Origin: Calothrix sp. PCC 6303 | GTDB lineage: Bacteria; Cyanobacteriota; Cyanobacteriia; Cyanobacteriales; Nostocaceae | Assembly (NCBI RefSeq): GCF_000317435.1 | Contig: NC_019751.1 | Location: 4,836,001-4,900,000 of the forward strand | DNA length: 64,000 bases | Reading direction: 5' to 3' | Shown here: piece after piece, positions 27,957 to 36,630 of the stretch | How positions within the stretch are numbered: position 1 is the stretch's first letter | Layout: every line of letters begins with the position of its first letter | Position numbers and translations under genes: made by a program | The notes under the pieces: model-generated | Told to the model about the DNA's origin: nothing | What the model saw: only the letters and a program-made list of their open reading frames with translations | The model's database searches: none

Positions 27957-28115
27957 AAGGGTGGGCTTGTCTAGGAAAGGCAAACGGGACTTGTGTGTAT
28001 ACCGTAGCTGCCTTTTCGTTGAAAGCAAACTATAAGGCTTTTCTATTTTTATAGTTACTCGAATTTATTCAAAATCTGGTGCTGTTACAGAAATTGAAAC
28101 CAAAAAATATAGCTA

Positions 28116-28955
28116 CTATTGGACAAAATTAGGTCTCACAGCTTGGGTATGCTCCAATTTTGCTGCCAAATCTGTCCAATTTTCTTGTTCAATCAAATCC
28201 TTTAATTCGTCTAAATTGTGACGATAGACTTCTAGTGACTTCAATAAAGCTTCTCGGTTGTATTTTGCCATCATCACCCCTAGTTCTGGATTTCCACCAC
28301 CAACACGGCTGGTATCTCTAAAGCCAGAACTGGCGAGATTTTGAGCTAATTTTAATACTTGTGGTTCCGCTTCATCCGTACAGGCAGCAATTAGGGAAGA
28401 GCTTACCATGACTGGTAAATGGGAAATCCAACTGACGGCGCGATCGTGTTCTTGGGGAGTACAGTGGTAAATAGTAGCACTAAGTTCTTTGAGCAACTCT
28501 TCCAATAAAACTACGGCAGAATTGGGGGTGGTTGGGGTTGGTGTCAATACATAGGGTTTTTGGACAAATAGGTTACTTAATGCTGCTTCTACGCCACTAT
28601 CAGCAGTTCCAGCCATGGGATGTCCCCCAACAAAGTTGTGCCACAGGGGGCTAATGGCTTCAACAATTGGTGTTTTGACAGAACCAACGTCAGTGACAAT
28701 AGTATTTGCAGGTAAAACCGTGATTAGCTGCTGCATTGTGGGAATAATAAGTCCGATAGGTGTACAAATAAAAACCACTTCAGCAGTAGCAAGGAGGCTT
28801 AAGTCTGTAGAGGCTTGATCTACACAACCGAGGGTGACAGCTTTTTGACAGGTTGATTCTCGACGACTAACACCGACAACGGTATGATGATGCGATCGCA
28901 TATCCAAACCAAGGGAACCACCAATTAATCCCAACCCTACAATTCCGATTTTCAT
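28116..28955 (-). CDS. tyrA: prephenate/arogenate dehydrogenase
   Basis: A 279-residue enzyme of tyrosine biosynthesis. Cyanobacterial members usually oxidise arogenate to tyrosine with NADP, although the family name is prephenate dehydrogenase. The Rossmann motif is GIVGLGLIGGSLGLDM at residues 3-18. Other family stretches are IVTDVGSVKTPIVEA, FVGGHPMAGT with the catalytic His, and HDRAVSWISHLPVMVSS. SGFRDTSRVGGGNPELG marks the C-terminal domain. Length matches the NADP-type enzymes without an ACT domain. ATG 28955 is clear. It is divergent from the pentapeptide gene with under 100 bases between them. Confidence 0.92.
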   Translation of the reverse strand: MKIGIVGLGLIGGSLGLDMRSHHHTVVGVSRRESTCQKAVTLGCVDQASTDLSLLATAEVVFICTPIGLIIPTMQQLITVLPANTIVTDVGSVKTPIVEAISPLWHNFVGGHPMAGTADSGVEAALSNLFVQKPYVLTPTPTTPNSAVVLLEELLKELSATIYHCTPQEHDRAVSWISHLPVMVSSSLIAACTDEAEPQVLKLAQNLASSGFRDTSRVGGGNPELGVMMAKYNREALLKSLEVYRHNLDELKDLIEQENWTDLAAKLEHTQAVRPNFVQ

Positions 28956-29048
28956 TAGTTCTATCTATAACTATTAGCTTCTTAATAACAATATTATTTC
29001 TACGTTCATGACCAACTCTGCAAGTTATCAACACAAGAGGTATTGCGA

Positions 29049-30599
29049 ATGAAGGTGGAGGAATTCCTCGAAAAATATGCTGCCGGGGTGCGTCATTTTA
29101 GCGGTATTGACCTTTCAGAAAGCAATCTCAGTGGTGCCAAACTCGACGATATCAATCTGAGTCAAGCCAACTTAAACGTGGTTAATCTCAGCGGTGCTAG
29201 CCTGATTTCTGCCAATTTAATGTTTGCTAAGTTGAATGTCGCCAGACTCAGTGGTGTCCATCTTACCAATGCCAATCTAAAGGGTGCTAGCCTAAATGTC
29301 ACAAATTTGGTTCGGGCTGATTTAAGTCATGCTGAACTTTCCAAAGCTTCCCTAGTTCGCTCGGAGTTGATTCGTGCTAACCTCAGTCGCGCTACTTTAA
29401 TTGCTGCCAATCTCAAAAATGCCGATTTGCGAGAAGCAACACTGCGTCAAGCAAATCTCCGTCAAGCGAATTTGAGTGAGGTAAATTTAAAAGGCAGTTT
29501 GTTAACTGGGGCTAATCTAGAACAAGCGAATCTGAGCAAAACTGATCTTTCTCGCACCGATTTAAGTGGTGCCAATCTCCGCGATACTGAACTCAAACAA
29601 TCAAATCTCAGTCGGGCAAACCTGAGTGGGGCAAATTTAGCTGGGGCAAATCTTCGCTGGGCAAATTTAACTGGAGCAAATCTTCGCTGGGCTGATTTAA
29701 CTGGAGCAAAATTAAGCGGTGCTGATCTAACTGGGGCAAATCTTAGTAATGCCAACCTCAGTAATTGTACTTTGGTTCATGCAAATTTGCATCAAGCTAG
29801 ATTAATCAAAACCGAATGGGTTGGTGCAGATTTAAGTGGGGCAAGCTTAACTGGAGCAAAGTTATATGGTACTTCTCGATTTGGCTTAAAGGCAGATGGT
29901 ATTACTTGTGAATGGTTGGATCTTAGTCCGATGGGTGACTCTTCAATTATCAAGTATTTCACCTCTCAAGACTCGCGGGAATTCTTTAACGAAACACCCC
30001 CAAATATCCGTATTATCGTTGATAGACCGTTAGATCATGAAGCGAATTATGCTATGGCAGCAGCTTATTTTCAGATTTCTCAACAATATCGGCTACTCAA
30101 ACAACCTCCCAGTACAGAAATTGGTAGAAGACGAACAGTTTTAACTTTTCGCATTGACAGTGATGAAGGATTATTACCAACCGCTTGTGGTACTCTTTTA
30201 CCTTTTGAAGATGCACCTAATATTCGGAAAAATTTGCGTACTGCTGTGGAAATGCTCAAAAGTGAAGATACCTGTAATGACGGTAGCATTCCCTTTTTTC
30301 GGATTCAAAAATTTAGCCAACTTCTCGATGAAGCTTTAAACAGAATCGATGAAATCAGACAAATCGATAAGATTCTCGAGTTACCTAGTCGCATGGCTTT
30401 TTTCCAAGCACCAACCCAAATAATATTGACTAATTCTAGCGCTCAAGAGCTAATTATTCACGATCATCCCAACTTTGGTAAAAAACTAAGTAATCGTTCT
30501 GAGGATGAAATTAACACATACAATGAGTTGCAAGAGATTGAGTCAATACCATTTTCGGTAAGTGAAGTCATTGGCTTTATTAAGGGTTTTCACTATTAG
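29049..30599 (+). CDS. pentapeptide-repeat protein with a unique C-terminal domain
   Basis: A 516-residue protein. Residues 18-285 are almost perfect A(D/N)LxX pentapeptide repeats (about 50), forming a right-handed beta-helix. The remaining 230 residues are a globular alpha/beta region I cannot assign (markers IRIIVDRPLDHEANYAMAAAY, RRRTVLTFRIDSDEGLLP, AVEMLKSEDTCNDGSIPFFR). The start is set at ATG 29049 with agagg upstream, since the in-frame TTG at 29043 is less likely. The gene ends 4 bases from the stop of a convergent gene. Pentapeptide proteins act as scaffolds or DNA mimics; no specific role is evident. Confidence 0.85.
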   Translation: MKVEEFLEKYAAGVRHFSGIDLSESNLSGAKLDDINLSQANLNVVNLSGASLISANLMFAKLNVARLSGVHLTNANLKGASLNVTNLVRADLSHAELSKASLVRSELIRANLSRATLIAANLKNADLREATLRQANLRQANLSEVNLKGSLLTGANLEQANLSKTDLSRTDLSGANLRDTELKQSNLSRANLSGANLAGANLRWANLTGANLRWADLTGAKLSGADLTGANLSNANLSNCTLVHANLHQARLIKTEWVGADLSGASLTGAKLYGTSRFGLKADGITCEWLDLSPMGDSSIIKYFTSQDSREFFNETPPNIRIIVDRPLDHEANYAMAAAYFQISQQYRLLKQPPSTEIGRRRTVLTFRIDSDEGLLPTACGTLLPFEDAPNIRKNLRTAVEMLKSEDTCNDGSIPFFRIQKFSQLLDEALNRIDEIRQIDKILELPSRMAFFQAPTQIILTNSSAQELIIHDHPNFGKKLSNRSEDEINTYNELQEIESIPFSVSEVIGFIKGFHY

Positions 30600-30603
30600 C
30601 AAA

Positions 30604-30984
30604 TTAACCTTTGATAAATTCTTGAGCTTGTTTGAACAAAAATTCCAATTCTTCTCGACTATTTGCCTTGAGGGAAAGTTTGCTACCGTCAGCTTTTTCT
30701 AGGTTAATTTCTAGGGGTTGATTGCCGAAGCGATCGCTTAAGAACCCAAATAGCTTTTTAATGTTCTCTGGATTCACTTCTGCCATCAATAAACCGGTTA
30801 GAAAGCTGGCAAATGCTCTACTTCCCACGGGGACTGCTGAACCTGTCATCCTACCAACTGTTTTCACTGTCGCAAAATCAGCAATTCCGGCTTGTAGTTC
30901 CTCTATTTGCTGTTCTCGCTGTTGATCTGCTAAATCTGGATCTGTAAAAGCAAGTGTTAGTTTTACTGAAGATGTATCAATCAT
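30604..30984 (-). CDS. EACC1-like effector-associated constant component protein
   Basis: A 126-residue protein with the layout of EACC1 (effector-associated constant component 1), described from conflict-system gene neighbourhoods: an N-terminal strand KLTLAFTDPD, a helix with DQQREQQIEELQAGI, a Gly/Ala/Val-rich middle ending in a hydrophobic helix (SFLTGLLMAEV), then FGFLSDRFGNQPLEINLEKADGS and a C-terminal helix SREELEFLFKQAQEF. In described cases EACC1 sits beside effectors such as proteases or caspase-like genes. Here the only close partner is the convergent pentapeptide gene, stops 4 bases apart. The assignment is by pattern memory and needs a profile search. Confidence 0.5.
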   Translation of the reverse strand: MIDTSSVKLTLAFTDPDLADQQREQQIEELQAGIADFATVKTVGRMTGSAVPVGSRAFASFLTGLLMAEVNPENIKKLFGFLSDRFGNQPLEINLEKADGSKLSLKANSREELEFLFKQAQEFIKG

Positions 30985-31160
30985 TGTTCTGACTCAGGTA
31001 AATTCCTGAATTTTAAGATGTACACTTATTTACATCAGTTCCATACCGTTGCTTTCCGGAAAACGAAAAAGAGCCACTGCGTCGGTTGGGTTGCCGACTT
31101 GTAGCATGTGGCATGGTTTTAGAGGGATCTACGACGATTTTGATTTTGTAACAAAGATGT

Positions 31161-32657
31161 TTAAACAATTAGTCTTTTTAACTCTTCAATTTTCTCCTGT
31201 GTCAGCCTATATATTTCTGGTTGAGATTTACCAACAATATGACCTTGAATATAACTAACGCCTAATTTTTTTAGCAAACGTAAGCTGACTGGTGAATTTT
31301 CATCAATTCCTTCAACTATGACACTTGCAGGATTCAGATTATTAACTCCAACCATTTCATGGACAAACTTAATAATGACATGACAAGGTTCGTGATGTAG
31401 AATTTCGCGGTCAATTTTGACATGGGACGGATTTAATCCTGCTAACCGCGATACTGACGCATAACCAACGCCAAAATCATCGATAGCAAACCGAATATTC
31501 AGCTTTTGGACATATTGAACTAAACATTTTTTAAATGAGCTTAGGGGGTTATCCAGACGTATTCCATTTTCAAATTGAGGTAGTTCTGATTTCTCTGATA
31601 TTTCCAGGATTAAATTTCGTGGTGCGATCGCATCTTCCTGGATGAGTTGATTCAACGTCTCAAAATACTCTTTTCTGATCAGAGTTTCCGGGTAGACATT
31701 TACTGATAAAGGTACGATATCATTTGGTCGGCGTTGTCTTTGATCTCTTGCTTGACGGTAACTTTGGACAGCAGTTATCAAAAAATATTGATCCAATTTG
31801 AGAATATAATTTGAACCCCATAGTTCGGCAGCTTTAAATAGTTCAGAAGGAGAACTAAGGCTTTCTGGATTTCTGGCTAAAGCTTCCCAACCACTTATAA
31901 ATATGTCATCACGACCTAAATGCAAAACTGGTTCAAAATAAATTACCATTTGCTGTAAGCGTTGGCAAAATAGTTTGAGCCTGCGTTCATATAAAGATGA
32001 AGAAACAAATCCAAAACTCTGTTTTAATTCGTCTATAATTGCCGCTTCAATTAACAATGGTTCTAATATTTTATTTTGGATTGCCTGATAAAAGCTGGAA
32101 ATTATCTTGCCGTAGATATCTGTATAAAAATAACTATTGTTTGGTAAGCCAAAAATCAGCATCACTTCAGGATTAGGTAGCTGTTTAACTGGCAATATAA
32201 CTATATTATTTGGTGAAATATTTTCTAACTGTTGATGGCGAATGTAATTACCACAGTAAGCTGGATTGAACACAGAATTTAAAGCCAAGTCTGGAATTAG
32301 CTTAGATACTAGTTCCTCAATGGATAAATTTTTGTCCAAATCTAATGTAGAGTCACATTTACTAAACAAATGCCAGTTATTATGCTCATCGCAACTGAGA
32401 ACGCAGACAAATTCTGCATTCGATATATGTCGAATCGTTTCTAATATATTCTTTGATTGATTTGAATGATTATCTACTAAGTCAAGATCCTTCATCAGCT
32501 GTTGAATAAAAGGCTCGTAAGATTCGAGCGAATTATGTAAATAGCTGTTTTTTTGCTGCGTTAGATTATTTTGAGAAAAATCCTCGGTTATTTCTAAGCT
32601 AATTGCAGAAGGATTTATTTGATTTTCAGGTTTTTGAGGTGTTGGAAATTGATTCAT
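31161..32657 (-). CDS. EAL-domain c-di-GMP phosphodiesterase with an N-terminal sensor region
   Basis: A 498-residue protein. The N-terminal half (about 1-200) looks like a GAF-type or unassigned sensor with a long disordered start. The C-terminal half is an EAL domain. Key residues are present: Glu of GWEALAR (about 255), Asn of SVNVYPE, Glu of LEISE, the Asp pair in AIDDFGVGYAS, Lys of HVKID, Glu of VIVEGID and Gln of YIQGH. It therefore could hydrolyse cyclic di-GMP to pGpG, although DDFGVGYAS departs slightly from the usual DDFGTGYSS. No GGDEF domain is fused. ATG 32657 is clear, and the gene stands alone. Confidence 0.85.
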   Translation of the reverse strand: MNQFPTPQKPENQINPSAISLEITEDFSQNNLTQQKNSYLHNSLESYEPFIQQLMKDLDLVDNHSNQSKNILETIRHISNAEFVCVLSCDEHNNWHLFSKCDSTLDLDKNLSIEELVSKLIPDLALNSVFNPAYCGNYIRHQQLENISPNNIVILPVKQLPNPEVMLIFGLPNNSYFYTDIYGKIISSFYQAIQNKILEPLLIEAAIIDELKQSFGFVSSSLYERRLKLFCQRLQQMVIYFEPVLHLGRDDIFISGWEALARNPESLSSPSELFKAAELWGSNYILKLDQYFLITAVQSYRQARDQRQRRPNDIVPLSVNVYPETLIRKEYFETLNQLIQEDAIAPRNLILEISEKSELPQFENGIRLDNPLSSFKKCLVQYVQKLNIRFAIDDFGVGYASVSRLAGLNPSHVKIDREILHHEPCHVIIKFVHEMVGVNNLNPASVIVEGIDENSPVSLRLLKKLGVSYIQGHIVGKSQPEIYRLTQEKIEELKRLIV

Positions 32658-32977
32658 AACTGGTGATAGAGCCAGTTCAATTGTATACCATTTATCAATT
32701 TTTAGATAAAGTTATGAACTTGATGACTACTGACTATTTAATTTGCAAAATTGAACAGGAGAATTAAATCGACTTAAATATATTTAAAATCGATAGTTAT
32801 AGAGTAACCTTTCAGGGAACTAAATTAAAGGAAATATAATTTTACGTTTTTTCAAGGCAGTTAAGCGTCAAAATTATAGTCCTTTGTTTCCTTTTTCGAG
32901 ACAAAAAGCTTTCTGATAGCAAACGGTTGAGCTAACTGATGAGAAACTAGCCTTTACTGAGAGCTTGAAATAGGGAA
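32658..32977. other. intergenic region between the EAL gene and tRNA-Ser
   Basis: About 320 bases, AT-rich, no gene, hairpin or dispersed repeat seen. It likely holds the EAL gene promoter. Confidence 0.4.
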
Positions 32978-33064
32978 CGGAGAGAGAGGGATTCGAACCC
33001 TCGTTGAGGTTTCCCCCAAACAGACTTTCCAGGTCTGCGCCTTAAACCACTCGGCCATCTCTCC
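32978..33064 (-). tRNA. tRNA-Ser (anticodon GGA)
   Basis: On the minus strand the acceptor GGAGAGA pairs with TCTCTCC. The anticodon stem CAGAC/GTCTG encloses CTGGAAA, so the anticodon is GGA, which reads UCC and UCU serine codons. The long variable arm typical of tRNA-Ser is present, and the T arm GAGGG-TTCGAAT-CCCTC is intact. CCA is not encoded. Length 87 bases. Confidence 0.93.
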
Positions 33065-33155
33065 AGATGTCACAAGTTTTCACTATACAATCTAATTAGA
33101 GAAACCGCAATCATTTTTAGCTGAAATTTTGAATTTGACATCAAAAAATACAAAA

Positions 33156-33524
33156 ATGCCACTAACACATACAATTACAGTACGCGATCGCGCTACGGGT
33201 ACAACCCATATTCTTGAAGTACCTGAGAATCGCTACATTCTTCACAGTGCCGAACACCAAGGTTCTGAATTACCATTTTCCTGTCGGAATGGTGCTTGTA
33301 CCACTTGTGCGGTACGAGTTATCTCCGGTGAAATTCACCAACCAGAAGCCATCGGTTTATCGCCAGAGTTGCGTAAACAAGGTTATGCTTTGTTATGCGT
33401 GAGCTATGCACGCTCTGATTTGGAAGTGGAAACCCAAGATGAGGATGAAGTTTACGAACTTCAGTTCGGACGCTTTTTTGCCAAGGGTAGGGTTCGTGCG
33501 GGTTTCCCTTTAGATGAAGATTAG
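33156..33524 (+). CDS. 2Fe-2S plant-type ferredoxin with C-terminal extension
   Basis: A 122-residue ferredoxin. The cluster ligands follow the plant-type pattern CRNGACTTC (C-x4-C-x2-C, about residues 44-52) with the fourth Cys in YALLCVSYA about 30 residues later. The segment SAEHQGSELPFSCR before the first Cys is canonical. The last 25 residues (EVYELQFGRFFAKGRVRAGFPLDED) extend beyond PetF, a feature of a conserved cyanobacterial paralogue distinct from the photosynthetic ferredoxin. An in-frame TTG at 33129 exists, but ATG 33156 fits the family start MPLTHTITV. It is followed by a hairpin at 33545-33572. Confidence 0.9.
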   Translation: MPLTHTITVRDRATGTTHILEVPENRYILHSAEHQGSELPFSCRNGACTTCAVRVISGEIHQPEAIGLSPELRKQGYALLCVSYARSDLEVETQDEDEVYELQFGRFFAKGRVRAGFPLDED

Positions 33525-33544
33525 TAAATAAACGGAAACATTAG

Positions 33545-33572
33545 ATCCCCAACTTTTTCCAAAGTCGGGGAT
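33545..33572 (+). terminator. hairpin after the ferredoxin gene
   Basis: atccccaacttt and aaagtcggggat pair with one mismatch around a ttcc loop, about 20 bases after the ferredoxin stop. It lacks a clean T-run, so termination is probable rather than certain. Confidence 0.5.
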
Positions 33573-33600
33573 TTGGGAGAATTATTTTGACTTTTGCCAA

Positions 33601-34236
33601 ATGATCCAAAAACTATACTCCGAACGGTTCAAATATAGAACCCCTCTTCAAACCTCTCCCCGGTGCAGAGAGAGGGTTAAGAGCCAGATTTTAAATATTC
33701 AAAAAGTATACTTTTCAACCATTTTTAGTATATTCTTACTATGTCTACTATTTTTAGCTGTGGGTTGTCAACCACAAAAACAAGCTCAAACTCCACCGCT
33801 ACAAGTGAAAGTGGTACGAGTTGTCAGTGGACAAACCTTTGAAGTTTTGGGTATGGGGGATCAACCAAATTTAATATCACAAGTTCGGTTGATTGGGATT
33901 GAAGCACCCGATTTACGTCAGCGTCCTTGGGGGGATGACTCTAAAACCAGTTTGGAGTCGTTAATTGCTGAACAACCTGTAACCTTAGAATTTGATGTGG
34001 AAGCAAAAGATAAAATTGGACGGACTTTAGCTTACATCTGGAAAGACAAAATACTATTAAACGAGCAAATGGTACGTAATGGTAGCGCTCTGTTCATTGC
34101 GCGATCGCCTAATCATAAGTATGACCTAAAACTCGAACGCGCTCAACAATGGGCGAGACTTATGGGTAAGGGAATTTGGAACCCAGAGAAGCCTATGCGA
34201 GTCTCTCCTAGCGAATTTCGACGGGTTAATAGATAG
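33601..34236 (+). CDS. thermonuclease-like (SNase) lipoprotein
   Basis: A 211-residue protein of the staphylococcal nuclease fold. VRLIGIEAPDLRQRPWG (about residues 98-114), EFDVEAKDKIGRTLAYIW and LLNEQMVRNGSALF are the family blocks, with the acidic residues and arginines of the active site broadly conserved. The N-terminus contains a hydrophobic helix (TIFSIFLLCLLFLAVGCQ) ending in a lipobox (LAVGC), so the protein is likely a lipid-anchored periplasmic or outer nuclease. The only in-frame ATG (33601) lies in a repeat-like stretch, which makes residues 1-30 oddly basic, so the annotated start may be a late acquisition. Confidence 0.82.
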   Translation: MIQKLYSERFKYRTPLQTSPRCRERVKSQILNIQKVYFSTIFSIFLLCLLFLAVGCQPQKQAQTPPLQVKVVRVVSGQTFEVLGMGDQPNLISQVRLIGIEAPDLRQRPWGDDSKTSLESLIAEQPVTLEFDVEAKDKIGRTLAYIWKDKILLNEQMVRNGSALFIARSPNHKYDLKLERAQQWARLMGKGIWNPEKPMRVSPSEFRRVNR

Positions 34237-34364
34237 GGGATAGGAAGAAATTCATTCCCAGTCGGACTATAAGTTTCGCGTTAAGTTGACACCAATGAGG
34301 AATGCGCTTTACCCCTACCAACCCATCTGTCGCATTATTTCTTCAAATTGGTATTACCTAAAAG

Positions 34365-34946
34365 CTATTTTTCCGTTTCTATTGGTTCTACACCCAAGCG
34401 ATTTTCTGAGTTCATTTTAATTCGACAATCCACTGGCTCAAAAGAGTTTGTTTGATTGACAGTCTTTGTCCTATTATCGGCTATTTGAAAATTACAAGTG
34501 TAGGTTCCTAAAAGTTCTTCTTGGTAATTAAAAACCCTAGTGCTGTAACCAAAGTTTTTGGCATTAGCACCAACTCTATTAATAAAGTTATAGCGTTCTA
34601 AATAATCAAATATACTCCAAAACTGTTGATTAACAACTACATCTACTCTTTTTAACTGAGGATAAGCAATCCAATTATCCATGAGTTTTTTTTCAAAGTT
34701 CTCTTTAATCCACCACAAACTTGGTGCAGTCAGACCATTTTGATTAATGGTTCTCGATGTCAAAACTCCGCTGGGAGGATTAGGACTATTTAAGAATTTT
34801 AAATCTAATGGTGCTTCTGAAAGTTTCTGAGCCGTAACTATTTGTGCTTGTGAAGTTGGAATTAAGACGGGATGAAATTGAGCTAGCCCCATACCCAAAA
34901 ATAAAATAATTGATTTGGACGGGAACATTTTGCAGATTTTTGGCAT
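34365..34946 (-). CDS. secreted protein of unknown function
   Basis: A 193-residue protein with a signal peptide (about residues 1-35, SIILFLGMGLAQF hydrophobic core, AQA-type cleavage before IVTAQKLSE). The mature region has alternating charged and aromatic segments (LWWIKENFEKKLMDNW, WSIFDYLERYNF) and two cysteines (TYTCNF, PVDCRI) about 30 residues apart. No family is recognised. ATG 34946 follows an in-frame GTG one codon upstream. It is convergent with the thermonuclease gene and upstream of the MlaE gene on the same strand, but 145 bases apart. Confidence 0.6.
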   Translation of the reverse strand: MPKICKMFPSKSIILFLGMGLAQFHPVLIPTSQAQIVTAQKLSEAPLDLKFLNSPNPPSGVLTSRTINQNGLTAPSLWWIKENFEKKLMDNWIAYPQLKRVDVVVNQQFWSIFDYLERYNFINRVGANAKNFGYSTRVFNYQEELLGTYTCNFQIADNRTKTVNQTNSFEPVDCRIKMNSENRLGVEPIETEK

Positions 34947-35094
34947 CACTAAATATCCAGTTTTAGAGTGACTTTAGGAAGTGAATTGAAGATGTTTCAA
35001 TTTTAGCTATGGACAGAAAAAAAAACAAATTTTTCTCCGGCGAGAAACAGGCGATTGTAGCCTTTGAATTAGGAAGGTAAATGCTGATTAACCG

Positions 35095-35871
35095 TTAAAG
35101 TACCGGCGTTTCAAACAAAGACAAAGAAATCAATAAATCAAGAATAAAAATTGCCACCCAACTTGTCACCACTGCTGCTGTTGTAGCTTCTCCCACACCC
35201 CTAACACCCCCCGAAGCATTTAACCCCCAACTACAGCAATTAACGGCTACCATGATGCCAAACACTAAAGCTTTGAGTAATACCACCAGCAAATCGTTGA
35301 TGCTGAGAAACTCTTGAACTGATCCCAAAAATACCTCCGGTTCCAAACGATATAGTTGTGCACCAGCAAATACTCCTCCGCAGACACCTATAACTAAGGC
35401 AAAAATCGTTAAAATAGGCATCATCACAGAGCAACTGATGACTCGTGGCAAAATTAGATAGTCAATGGGGTCAGTTTTGAGCATATACAGTGCATCAATT
35501 TGCTCAGAAATTCGCATTGCCCCCAATTCTGCGGTAAAAGCTGAACCCACTTGTCCTGCCATGATGCTAGCTGTGAGGATTGGTGCAAGTTCGCGGCAAA
35601 AAGCTAAGGCAAAGGCACCTCCCACCTGATCTACTGCACCAAATTTTGCTAATTCACGGGCTGTTTGGATAGTAAAAATCATCCCCGCAAATAAGTTAAC
35701 TAGCAAAACTGGTGAAATAGAAAGAGGTCCAGCTTTGAACATTTGTTCCAAAACGATGCGATGGTAGATTTTGCCTTGACATAGATGCAGCATTACCTGA
35801 CCGAAAAGCAGTAATGTTGCTTTGAGATGGGCGATAATACCAGATTTTGAGGGAGATTGTTTTGGTGCCAA
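35095..35871 (-). CDS. mlaE: MlaE/YrbE-family ABC transporter permease
   Basis: A 258-residue permease of the MlaE family, the membrane component of Mce/Mla-type lipid transport between envelope membranes. Five to six helices are visible, and conserved stretches include ELAPILTASIMAGQVGSAFTAELG (about 115-138), MRISEQIDAL (about 139-148) and GLNASGGVRGVG near the C-terminus. In cyanobacteria the cognate ATPase and Mce protein are often encoded elsewhere, as here. The start is TTG 35871 with aggtg about 10 bases upstream, so a slightly different start is possible. Direction of lipid transport is not known. Confidence 0.92.
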   Translation of the reverse strand: MAPKQSPSKSGIIAHLKATLLLFGQVMLHLCQGKIYHRIVLEQMFKAGPLSISPVLLVNLFAGMIFTIQTARELAKFGAVDQVGGAFALAFCRELAPILTASIMAGQVGSAFTAELGAMRISEQIDALYMLKTDPIDYLILPRVISCSVMMPILTIFALVIGVCGGVFAGAQLYRLEPEVFLGSVQEFLSINDLLVVLLKALVFGIMVAVNCCSWGLNASGGVRGVGEATTAAVVTSWVAIFILDLLISLSLFETPVL

Positions 35872-35904
35872 TATTGTTTACACCTCACACTTAACCCCCT
35901 AACT

Positions 35905-36603
35905 CTAGCTTGGCTTGGTTGCTTGTATTACTTGTAAGCTGCCACCAGCATAAAACTTTTGAGATTTAATTTGCAAACCGTTTGTTTTTAATAATTCTGG
36001 CAAGTTGGTTTTAATCAATTCCCAAGCGGTTTCGGTTTCAAATAGCCAGAAAAATACCGATAAACCCGGAACAAACAAGGGATTACTGGGTTTATGGAAA
36101 TCTACTAGGGTAAATATTCCCCCCGGTTTGAGGATTCGGTATACTTCTTTAAGAATTTTTTGCAATTGTTGGGGTTGCATTTCATGGAGTGCCGCGCTAG
36201 TATGAACAACGTCGAATGTACTATCAGGTAAGTTAGTATCTTCGGCAAATGCTTCTATATAGCTTGCTTGGGGCACGTTGTTTTTGGCTCTTTTTAAAGA
36301 AAGTGGAGAAGCGTCGAGTCCTGTAACTTGTTGGGAATATTTAGCTAAAAAATGGGTTGCTTGACCACTGCCACAACATAAATCTAAAATCTTTGTATCT
36401 GAGCAAAGTGTTAAGTCTTGCAAAGCAAGTTGTCGAAATTTAGATTCGCCACCAACGCTCAAAGCCGCCAAGCGAGATATACCGTTGTAAAGCCATTGAT
36501 AGCGATAACTTAAATCGCGCAATATTGTTGCCACTGTATCTATTCCTTGCAAATAAATCGTATCTTTAATTAAAGATATATTGTTAACATAAGTAAAAAA
36601 CAT
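35905..36603 (-). CDS. class I SAM-dependent methyltransferase
   Basis: A 232-residue Rossmann-fold methyltransferase. Motif I is [17 protein letters not shown] at about residues 73-89, followed by [11 protein letters not shown] with the ribose-binding Asp and [13 protein letters not shown] as motif IV. The pattern resembles UbiE/Coq5- or MPBQ-type methylases of quinones and tocopherols, but small-molecule specificity is not determinable. ATG 36603 lies 27 bases from the divergent ferrochelatase ATG, so the two share a very short promoter region, which suggests overlapping or common control. Its stop is 33 bases before the MlaE start on the same strand, so it may be cotranscribed with that gene. 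Confidence 0.88.
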   Translation of the reverse strand: MFFTYVNNISLIKDTIYLQGIDTVATILRDLSYRYQWLYNGISRLAALSVGGESKFRQLALQDLTLCSDTKILDLCCGSGQATHFLAKYSQQVTGLDASPLSLKRAKNNVPQASYIEAFAEDTNLPDSTFDVVHTSAALHEMQPQQLQKILKEVYRILKPGGIFTLVDFHKPSNPLFVPGLSVFFWLFETETAWELIKTNLPELLKTNGLQIKSQKFYAGGSLQVIQATKPS

Positions 36604-36630
36604 GAAAGAGGTTGGGGGAAAATAACTGCT

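Noticed and set aside
27714-28028. 104-codon Pro-rich minus-strand frame
   Set aside because: Entire repetitive part is the reverse strand of the G-rich tandem repeat (PYSPTPLLPYSP units); open only because the repeat lacks stops.
29462-29755. 97-codon frame antisense to the pentapeptide repeats
   Set aside because: Periodic sequence is a mirror of the pentapeptide codons; a typical shadow of repeat genes.
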